Part shown: piece after piece, positions 58,109 to 64,000 of the stretch
How the letters are laid out: every line of letters starts with the position of its first letter
How positions within the stretch are numbered: the stretch's first letter is position 1
From: CAXBES01 sp963974915
GTDB taxonomy: Bacteria > Bacteroidota > Bacteroidia > Flavobacteriales > Flavobacteriaceae
Reading direction: 5' to 3'
Length of the DNA stretch: 64,000 nucleotides
Assembly (NCBI GenBank): GCA_963974915.1
Contig: CAXBES010000005.1
Coordinates: 62,001-126,000, forward strand
Translations under genes and position numbers: made by a program
The notes under the pieces: generated by a model
Database searches by the model: none
Told to the model about the DNA's origin: nothing
The model's input: the letters and a program-made list of their open reading frames with translations, nothing else

Positions 58109-59605
58109 TTACGCTTGTAATTTAATGAGTGCATCTGCTATTTTACGATCGTTGGCTAATCTTGGAACCTTATTCTGGCCCCCTAATTTTCCCTGAGATT
58201 TCATATATTCCTGAAAGGATCCTCTTCTTAACGGCTTAATTTTTAACTTCTGAAGAACTTTCCCCTCAATCAAATCTTTGTAATAACTATTCTGCTCTTG
58301 CATCAATTTATCTATTGTTTCTTCTAATTTCTGAAAATCCTTTGGTGCACTTTCAAATTCTATCAACCATTGATGGTAAGGCAATTCACCCGGTTCTGTA
58401 TTCGTTTGAGGCGCGACTGTGAATTCGGTTATTGAGAAGTTATGTCGTTCAATGGCTTGCTCTATTGCTACTTCTACTTCCTTTCCTATCACATGCTCTC
58501 CAAAAGCCGAAATAAAATGCTTTATTCGCCCCGAAACAACTACTCTATACGGATCAACAGATGTAAACTGGACAGTGTCGCCCAGATTATAAGCCCAAAG
58601 TCCGGCGTTCGTAGATATGATCATAACATAATTAACTCCTAACTTGACTTCCCCTATGGTTAGTCTGTTGGGATTCTCGTCAAAAAATGTTGAAGCCTCT
58701 ACAAATTCGTAGAAGATTCCACTGTTTAACTGTAATAACATCCCTTTGTTATTCATACTATCCTGAAAAGCAAAAAAGCCTTCACTAGCAGGATAAAGTT
58801 CAATACTATCGACTTTTCGACCAATTAATGCCTCAAATTTTGCTCTATATGGCTCAAAATTTACACCTCCGTAAATAAATAGCTCGAAATTCTTAAACAG
58901 TTCGCCTACCTTTTTTCCGGACACCTTTTGAAGTTTTTCAAAATACATTTGCACCCATGAGGGGATTCCACTAATTACAGTCATATCCTCCTGTTTCGTC
59001 TCCTCTACAATGGCGTCCACTTTCGTTTCCCAATCACTTATGCAGTTTGTTTCCCAACTTGGCAATCTATTGCGTTGAAGATAACCCGGCACATAGTGAG
59101 CAACAATGCCGGATAGTCGTCCAATTTGAATCCCATTCTTTTTAGACATTTCCGGACTCCCCTGCAAAAAGATCATTTTACCATCTACGAATTTAGCATT
59201 AGACGTTTCATGAATATAACAAAGAATGGCATTTCTGGCTGCTTCAATATGGGAAGGCATAGATTCTTTGGTAAGTGGTATATACTTAGCTCCCGAAGTT
59301 GTCCCGGATGTCTTAGCGAAATAGAGCGGTATTCCCGGCCAGAGCACATCAGATTCTCCCTTAACAACTCTATCGATATAGGGTCTTAGAGCTTCGTAAT
59401 CCTTTATTGGAACTCGTTCGGTAAAATCTTTATGACTAGAAATTTCAGGAAACCCGTGATCTTTTCCGAAGTGAGTATGCGAAGCATTTTTAATTAGATT
59501 CCTGAAGACCTTTTCTTGAGTCTCAACGGGATTAGAAGCCCATCTATTAATACGTTTTACAACGATCTTAGCAAAAATTTTGGCAGCAAGAGATTTTATG
59601 GACAT
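58109..59605 (-). CDS. GH3 family acyl-adenylating enzyme
   Basis: A 498-residue member of the GH3 family, named for plant auxin-amide synthetases and belonging to the ANL superfamily. Blocks include HTHFGKDHGF, YFAKTSGTTSGAKYIPLT (ATP loop), IYGGVNFEPY and LYPASEGFFAFQD. Plant members join acyl acids to amino acids after adenylation; bacterial members are largely uncharacterised, so acid and acceptor are unknown. The gene is 6 bases downstream of the M23 peptidase gene, so the two are probably cotranscribed. Confidence 0.87.
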   Translation of the reverse strand: MSIKSLAAKIFAKIVVKRINRWASNPVETQEKVFRNLIKNASHTHFGKDHGFPEISSHKDFTERVPIKDYEALRPYIDRVVKGESDVLWPGIPLYFAKTSGTTSGAKYIPLTKESMPSHIEAARNAILCYIHETSNAKFVDGKMIFLQGSPEMSKKNGIQIGRLSGIVAHYVPGYLQRNRLPSWETNCISDWETKVDAIVEETKQEDMTVISGIPSWVQMYFEKLQKVSGKKVGELFKNFELFIYGGVNFEPYRAKFEALIGRKVDSIELYPASEGFFAFQDSMNNKGMLLQLNSGIFYEFVEASTFFDENPNRLTIGEVKLGVNYVMIISTNAGLWAYNLGDTVQFTSVDPYRVVVSGRIKHFISAFGEHVIGKEVEVAIEQAIERHNFSITEFTVAPQTNTEPGELPYHQWLIEFESAPKDFQKLEETIDKLMQEQNSYYKDLIEGKVLQKLKIKPLRRGSFQEYMKSQGKLGGQNKVPRLANDRKIADALIKLQA

Positions 59606-59611
59606 AAGGTA

Positions 59612-60478
59612 CTAATCAAAATCGATGAAATTTGTTGGATTAATTGGATAACCATCACTCCATAATTCGAAGTGCAAATGTGGTCCTGTTGTATATTCAC
59701 CGGTGTTCCCAACAATAGCGATCACCTCCCCGGCTTTTACTATTTCTCCTTGCTCCTTCGTAAGGGAAGCGTTGTGTTTATATACAGAAAGCAGATTGTT
59801 TTTATGTTCCAGAATTGTTACATATCCTGTTTCTGCGGTCCATTCCGAAAAAATTACGGTTCCATCTGCTGTAGCTTTTACAGGAGCATCCTTAACTGTA
59901 ACAATATCTACCGCATAATGTTTTTTCTTAGGGTCATAAGCTTCCGAAATTGTACCTTTAACAGGCGCGAAAAGCACATAATTCACCTCTGAAGGTACCA
60001 ACAAGGGATTGTATTTGTCTTCCAATGAAACCTTCTCACGAAGCAAGGAGTCCTGTTTTGAGGCAGACAAATTAAACTCGGAAGCATCGAGTCTTGCAAT
60101 TTCTAGAATTGAATCTTTGTTAAACTCTACCGTTTTAACGTCCCCGGTTAGTACTTTCCTTATACTCGCTAAGTATTGTTCATTTATATCAATTACTTGT
60201 TTTAGAGAATCTGTTTTAAAAGTAAGGTTGGCAGCTTTTTTCTTTAAAGCCGTGGAAGAATATCCGGGAATATATTCGCGTAAGGGCGTAAACGCTATGA
60301 GTAAAGTAGTAAAAGCTATTAAGAAAACTGCGAATATGGTACTAAACACGAAAACATTTAGTCTATTAAGTTTAAAAGAGAAGCGCTCTTCAAACGTATC
60401 TTCATTTAGTACAACGAGTCTGTATTTATGGAGAAGCTTCTTCTTTATCTTCTTCGTTCTTTTTTCTTTTTTTGCCAT
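59612..60478 (-). CDS. M23 family murein endopeptidase, membrane anchored
   Basis: A 288-residue protein with a basic N-terminus, one transmembrane helix (~40-63), a helical linker, and a C-terminal LytM/M23 domain. The zinc ligands and catalytic residues are intact: His187 and Asp191 (HYAVD), His235, and His267/His269 in GPHLHFELW. It should cleave peptide cross-links of peptidoglycan in the periplasm. This contrasts with the degenerate M23 protein at 9.9 kb. It is divergent from tatA. Confidence 0.92.
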   Translation of the reverse strand: MAKKEKRTKKIKKKLLHKYRLVVLNEDTFEERFSFKLNRLNVFVFSTIFAVFLIAFTTLLIAFTPLREYIPGYSSTALKKKAANLTFKTDSLKQVIDINEQYLASIRKVLTGDVKTVEFNKDSILEIARLDASEFNLSASKQDSLLREKVSLEDKYNPLLVPSEVNYVLFAPVKGTISEAYDPKKKHYAVDIVTVKDAPVKATADGTVIFSEWTAETGYVTILEHKNNLLSVYKHNASLTKEQGEIVKAGEVIAIVGNTGEYTTGPHLHFELWSDGYPINPTNFIDFD

Positions 60479-60497
60479 TTAGTGAGGTAACTTATTA

Positions 60498-60505
60498 CAA
60501 ATATA
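60498..60505 (-). promoter_or_regulatory. Candidate -7 box for the M23-GH3 operon
   Basis: Minus-strand TATATTTG (TAnnTTTG), 19 bases before the M23 ATG. Confidence 0.5.
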
Positions 60506-60569
60506 AAATAAACTCTTGGCGTTGGGCGCTAAAGTTAATCGTAAAACGTTTTATCTTAGTAATTCTTGT

Positions 60570-60577
60570 TACCTTTG
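60570..60577 (+). promoter_or_regulatory. Candidate -7 box for tatA
   Basis: TACCTTTG (TAnnTTTG), 18 bases before ATG 60596. It covers an in-frame upstream TTG (60566), supporting the ATG as start. Confidence 0.5.
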
Positions 60578-60595
60578 TACTTTAAATTTTATATC

Positions 60596-60784
60596 ATGAA
60601 CGCACTATTTTTACCTCTAGCTATTGGTCCCTGGCAAATTGTTTTAATTGTACTGGTTGTTCTACTATTGTTTGGTGGAAGAAAGATCCCGGAATTAATG
60701 AGGGGATTAGGAAGTGGTATAAAAGAGTTTAAAGATGCTTCAAAAGAAGAACCAGAAGACAAAAAAATTGACGAAAAACAATAA
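60596..60784 (+). CDS. tatA: Twin-arginine translocase subunit TatA/E
   Basis: Forms the pore of the Tat pathway that exports folded proteins. The 62-residue protein has the N-terminal helix WQIVLIVLVVLLLFGG, the FGGRKIPELMRGLG hinge, an amphipathic helix, and an acidic-basic tail. The start ATG 60596 is preferred to an in-frame TTG at 60566. It is monocistronic; tatC is not in the window. Confidence 0.94.
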   Translation: MNALFLPLAIGPWQIVLIVLVVLLLFGGRKIPELMRGLGSGIKEFKDASKEEPEDKKIDEKQ

Positions 60785-60806
60785 TAATTTCTGAAGTTCC
60801 TTCAGA

Positions 60807-60850
60807 TAAGAACGCCCTGCTAATTCTAATTTAGCAGGGCGTTCTTATTT
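60807..60850. terminator. Bidirectional terminator between tatA and DUF4837 gene
   Basis: A perfect 17-bp stem (TAAGAACGCCCTGCTAA and its complement) around a 7-base loop, between two convergent genes. The T-tracts are weak in both directions, but the stem is long and GC-rich at its centre. Confidence 0.8.
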
Positions 60851-60864
60851 AGTTCTTTAAAAGA

Positions 60865-61839
60865 CTATTCTATTTTAGCCGATTTTAATATGGCCTCGAG
60901 TTCAAACTGAAGGTCACGCTTTTCAACCGAAGGCGCATGTGTAAACCCTTCCAGAATCAGGTATCTGTTATTGGCCTCATCCCTTACCGCATAATTCACA
61001 AAAGGACCAGCCATATATTCATTTTTAACTTCCCAGGTACCTTTAGTTTCATAAGCAAACTTATTATCTATCAAGGTTTCAAAAAGGTAAGGTGCATATG
61101 CCTCTTCTGTGATAAATTGCCCATCATCCTCCACAGGTAGTTGTTTTCCGCCAATAGAATCGCGAATGGTAATGATATCGCCAACTACGCTTGTATCCTT
61201 CCCAATCATATCCATAGGCACTTCATAAACAATGATATTGGTGCTACCCGATTTAAGTTCTTTTCGAATCCAATAAAAATCTTTCGTAGCCTTTGCAACG
61301 TGGTATGCCGAAGGAATCTTTAGCTTAACTCCCAGGTCATTAGGAAGCGAGTCTAGTTTCATTAGAGAAACAGAAGTTCGTCTTTGTCTTTCTTTAATTT
61401 CAGAAGCTTTAAAAGTATCTATAATTCGTTTCTGATTTTCATTTATCAGTTTTATTAAGCCCTCTTTAGTCGTGGAAGTTATTATCGCTCCTGTCTGGGG
61501 TTTTGCATAGGGGTTTTCAGCAATTGAAACTTTATCTTCATTACCCAGGGTGACATACAGAAACAAGCGGTATTTTCTGGCAAATCCGGTGTATGTGGAT
61601 GGTGGCATCTGATTCATTGAAAACAATGGTTCGTCCTGCGGAAGACCATACGTCGGGGCGGCAAAATACTCCCTGATGGTTTCACCTACGGTACCATTCC
61701 ATAGATCATTTTCGGTTATCACTTGCAGAGTATTGATGTTACCTAAAGATTTAGGTAGATAAGAAGTGTCTCTCTTTCCTGTTTCATTGCAAGAAATAAA
61801 AATGAACAATGTAAGGAAAGCAAAATATAATGGTTTCAT
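60865..61839 (-). CDS. DUF4837 lipoprotein
   Basis: A 324-residue lipoprotein with lipobox FISC (Cys17). It contains the blocks ENDLWNGTVGETIRE and TKDFYWIRKE characteristic of the DUF4837 family, found in Bacteroidota. The fold is unknown to me; it is probably in the outer membrane facing the periplasm. It lies 21 bases downstream of the MltD-like gene, hence likely cotranscribed, which suggests an envelope role. Confidence 0.82.
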   Translation of the reverse strand: MKPLYFAFLTLFIFISCNETGKRDTSYLPKSLGNINTLQVITENDLWNGTVGETIREYFAAPTYGLPQDEPLFSMNQMPPSTYTGFARKYRLFLYVTLGNEDKVSIAENPYAKPQTGAIITSTTKEGLIKLINENQKRIIDTFKASEIKERQRRTSVSLMKLDSLPNDLGVKLKIPSAYHVAKATKDFYWIRKELKSGSTNIIVYEVPMDMIGKDTSVVGDIITIRDSIGGKQLPVEDDGQFITEEAYAPYLFETLIDNKFAYETKGTWEVKNEYMAGPFVNYAVRDEANNRYLILEGFTHAPSVEKRDLQFELEAILKSAKIE

Positions 61840-61860
61840 TAAAAAAGGCGTTTTTGGGAA

Positions 61861-63447
61861 CTATCCTTTTAAAATTTTAAGTTTCATTCCCGGTTTTAGT
61901 TTAGTACCACTAATATCGTTCCATTTTTTGATATTTTGTATAGTAACTCCCGGAAACTTCTGAGAAATACTCCAAAGTGAATCTCCACTCCTCACAGTAT
62001 AGATCTTAGCATCCCCATTTGCGGTAGTCGATGCAGCAGTGCTAACGGTAGTTTTAGACGATACAGTTTTTCGCGGATGTATGGTTAACCGTTGTCCAAT
62101 TTTGAGCTTGTTACTTCTAAGTCCGTTCCATCGTTTTAACTGACTCACAGTAACTCCGTATCTATTGGCGATCTTTCCTAAATAATCACCACTTTTTACT
62201 CGGTATCTGGTCCCTTTAGATTGTTCAAATAATTCGGGTAGCGGCTTTTCTCTCTTGTTAAATTCGGTTTCGGCATAAGCATAAATTGCTTCCTCATTAG
62301 CAACAAATTTTCCAACAACATCTACAGGCAAGCGCAATACATAATTCTCGTTTTTTACAACAGGAATTATTCCCAACTTATAAGAAGGGTTTAAAAATTC
62401 TAACTCCGCCTGATCCATATTCGCAACCTGAGCAATTTGCTCTAAAGAAATTCTCTTTTTTACACGAACTGTGTCTGTAGCAATGTATGGAATTCGAGGA
62501 CCTTCACTTTTAAATCCGTGTTCTTCAGCATACTCAAAAATATACATTGTGGCTAAAAAGGCCGGAAGATACCCTGCTGTTTCACGTGGCAGATAAGATC
62601 TTATGTTCCAGTAATTTGTATATCCACCGGAGCGTCTAATCGCTTTAGATACGTTACCCGGACCAGAATTATACGCGGCTAAGGCCAAATCCCAATCGCC
62701 CAAACTGTCGTACAGCTGAGAAAGGTATTTACACGCCGCTTCTGTAGCCATTATTGGGTCCGACCGCTCATCTACGTATGAGCTCACTTCTAAACCAAAC
62801 ATCTTACCGGTTCCATACATAAATTGCCATAAGCCCGTTGCACCTACTCTGGATCTTGCTCTTGGATCTAACGCAGATTCAACGATAGCAAGATACTTCA
62901 TCTCTAACGGAAGCCCTTGTTTGTCTAATTCCTGTTCAAACATTGGGAAGTAATAGTCACTAAGAGCCATTAATCTCCCCATGGTTCTTCTGCGGTTCTT
63001 TAGATAACCGCGAATTACACTTTCGAGAGATGGATTATACTCTACATTAAATGGTGTTCTGGCATTTAATTCTTCCAGTCTTTGCTTCAAAAGTGCAGTT
63101 GGCAATTCTTCATATTCAACAGGCTCGTACGTTTGATTTGTTATGCTTCCATAAACTTCTTCGAATAATTCAGAATTATATAGCTCTTGAAGCCAAATAC
63201 TGTCGTATTTTCTGGCATTAGCCATATCTTCTAATGCGAAGACCATTGTGTCTTTCACTTTTGTGGCTACAACTGTTGTTGGTAGATCTCCCGAAACCTG
63301 CTGTACGGCAATAGAGTCTACTATTTGAATATGTACTTTTGTTAGGGTGTCACTTTTTGAAGTTACCGTTTCATTAGGTATTTCCTCTTGTGCATTGACA
63401 ACAAGGCATCCCAAAATAAACAGCAAGGGTAGGTATCTTAGATTCAT
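61861..63447 (-). CDS. MltD-like lytic transglycosylase with two LysM domains
   Basis: Cleaves peptidoglycan glycan strands in the periplasm, forming anhydromuropeptides. The 528-residue protein has a signal peptide (1-19), a helical region and the SLT domain with catalytic Glu190 in AIVESALDP. The GATGLWQFM and AYNSGPGNVSKAI blocks follow, then two C-terminal LysM domains (YRVKSGDYLGKIA and YTVRSGDSLWSIS). This architecture matches membrane-bound MltD, here without an evident lipobox. Confidence 0.93.
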   Translation of the reverse strand: MNLRYLPLLFILGCLVVNAQEEIPNETVTSKSDTLTKVHIQIVDSIAVQQVSGDLPTTVVATKVKDTMVFALEDMANARKYDSIWLQELYNSELFEEVYGSITNQTYEPVEYEELPTALLKQRLEELNARTPFNVEYNPSLESVIRGYLKNRRRTMGRLMALSDYYFPMFEQELDKQGLPLEMKYLAIVESALDPRARSRVGATGLWQFMYGTGKMFGLEVSSYVDERSDPIMATEAACKYLSQLYDSLGDWDLALAAYNSGPGNVSKAIRRSGGYTNYWNIRSYLPRETAGYLPAFLATMYIFEYAEEHGFKSEGPRIPYIATDTVRVKKRISLEQIAQVANMDQAELEFLNPSYKLGIIPVVKNENYVLRLPVDVVGKFVANEEAIYAYAETEFNKREKPLPELFEQSKGTRYRVKSGDYLGKIANRYGVTVSQLKRWNGLRSNKLKIGQRLTIHPRKTVSSKTTVSTAASTTANGDAKIYTVRSGDSLWSISQKFPGVTIQNIKKWNDISGTKLKPGMKLKILKG

Positions 63448-63553
63448 AACTTTAGTAACGTAGGATTAGGGGCTAAATTTTGTTAAAAATAGGGAAATCA
63501 GTGGAATGCACAAATTTTTAACATAGAAGCCTCATTTTTAATAAGATAGACCT

Positions 63554-64000
63554 TTAGTCTAAAATTGCCTGTATCCCCGGTAAGATCTTTCCTTCTAGCA
63601 TCTCTAACATGGCTCCACCACCGGTAGAAACATAACTTACGCTATTCTCCAAATTAAATTTCTTCACTGCCGAAACAGAGTCGCCTCCTCCCACCAACGA
63701 AAACGCACCGTTTTCGGTTGCCATAGCGATTGCCTTTCCCAATTGAATCGTACCGGTTGCAAATGCTTCCATCTCGAAAACACCAACCGGACCATTCCAT
63801 AAAATAGTCTTAGAATCTGCTATAATATTGGCAAAATACTCATTCGTCTTAGGACCTACATCCAGACCCATCCATCCATCGGGAATATCATTAATTGCAC
63901 AGGATTGTGTGTTTGCAAATTCGGAAAAACTATCGGCAATAATAGCATCGACAGGTAAGTGAATGGTAACATTCTTAGCTTTCGCCTGCTCCAATATCTC
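63554..64000 (-). CDS. pgk: Phosphoglycerate kinase, C-terminal part (5' end outside window)
   Basis: Transfers phosphate from 1,3-bisphosphoglycerate to ADP in glycolysis. Only the last ~149 residues are present; the frame is open to the right edge. The visible part has GWMGLDVGPKT, WNGPVGVFEMEAF and the nucleotide-binding GGGDSVSAVKKF, followed by STGGGAMLEMLEGKILPG, all diagnostic for the C-terminal domain. It continues beyond base 64000. Confidence 0.97.
   Translation of the reverse strand, partial: EILEQAKAKNVTIHLPVDAIIADSFSEFANTQSCAINDIPDGWMGLDVGPKTNEYFANIIADSKTILWNGPVGVFEMEAFATGTIQLGKAIAMATENGAFSLVGGGDSVSAVKKFNLENSVSYVSTGGGAMLEMLEGKILPGIQAILD

Larger units (their letters stand above)
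150..59471. repeat. Dispersed octamer TTCCGAAG (at least 37 copies)
   Basis: Hand count of exact copies. Plus orientation starts: 634, 679, 3401, 3899, 6101, 11409, 12541, 15031, 16984, 20629, 26200, 28051, 32172, 32206, 34344, 35720, 50225, 51777, 55448, 59464. Complement (CTTCGGAA) starts: 150, 3042, 11279, 13273, 15742, 17232, 26907, 28475, 29339, 31085, 32825, 37077, 41124, 51500, 52935, 53259, 55331. About 1-2 would be expected by chance at my rough estimate of 36% G+C. Nearly all copies are in genes and in different reading frames. The base after AAG is mostly A, T or C, then often A. The coordinates cover the first to the last copy, not a continuous repeat. Confidence 0.75.

Noticed and set aside
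150..59471. TTCCGAAG as a Chi or KOPS-type polar motif
   Set aside because: Copies are nearly balanced (20 plus, 17 minus) with no visible orientation switch in the window.
60009..60482. Open frame of 157 codons antisense to the M23 peptidase
   Set aside because: The opposite strand encodes a clear signature protein (HLHFELW), and the antisense translation has no recognisable motif.
1..64000. CRISPR arrays, tRNA/rRNA genes, insertion sequences, prophage
   Set aside because: No direct repeat-spacer pattern, cloverleaf-like intergenic sequence, transposase, integrase or phage structural gene was seen on either strand.

Overview
The window is a continuous piece of chromosome from a member of the Flavobacteriaceae (Bacteroidota). 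This call rests on several things visible in the sequence. Promoter-like TAnnTTTG boxes sit upstream of many genes. Shine-Dalgarno sites are essentially absent. There is a subtilase with a C-terminal type IX secretion (T9SS) sorting signal and a SprE/PorW-like T9SS lipoprotein. Many genes belong to families I know almost only from flavobacteria (DUF4292, DUF4837, DUF6168, DUF6341, DUF6427, DUF6909-like). The DNA is AT-rich and densely coded: no gene-free stretch exceeds 300 bases, and I found no tRNA, rRNA, CRISPR array, insertion sequence or prophage.

Left part (1-16.9 kb): the 3' part of an inner-membrane-anchored beta-barrel protein, plsC, trpS, a polytopic membrane protein, dprA, an HU-like/SPOR fusion, an acyl-CoA thioesterase and the T9SS-exported subtilase. 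An envelope operon follows on the minus strand: flippase, dut, sugar nucleotidyltransferase, TPR protein, DUF4292 lipoprotein and an EnvC-like degenerate LytM protein.

Middle-left (17-31.6 kb): a minus-strand operon runs SprE/PorW, bactofilin, AtpZ, a DUF6168-like protein and atpB-E-F-H-A-G. It lacks atpD and atpC, so the F-ATPase genes are split. Next come a PaaE-like flavin/iron-sulfur reductase, a GT9 glycosyltransferase with a DUF4254 partner, two small membrane protein genes and purD.

Polysaccharide island (31.6-56.1 kb): almost entirely minus strand. It encodes an initiating sugar-phosphate transferase, UDP-glucose dehydrogenase, UDP-xylose synthase-like, WecB, WecC, RmlC and RmlD for precursors. 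It also encodes a Wzz-like chain-length protein, a Wzx flippase, four Wzy/WaaL-like polytopic proteins, three glycosyltransferases (GT2, GT4, WecG/TagA), an asparagine-synthetase-like protein lacking the glutaminase cysteine, an MBOAT/SGNH O-acylation pair and a LamG-type lipoprotein. Together this looks like a Wzx/Wzy-dependent surface glycan rich in uronic acids, probably acylated and possibly amidated.

Right part (56.4-64 kb): a nucleosidase-like DUF6909 protein, a bacterial GH3-family adenylating enzyme, an M23 endopeptidase, tatA, a DUF4837 lipoprotein, an MltD-like transglycosylase with two LysM domains, and the 3' part of pgk.

The most unexpected signal is not a gene. The octamer TTCCGAAG (or its complement) occurs at least 37 times, in both orientations and several reading frames, and once inside a terminator stem-loop. 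That density is similar to known DNA-uptake sequences. It nearly disappears in the polymerase/flippase part of the polysaccharide island.
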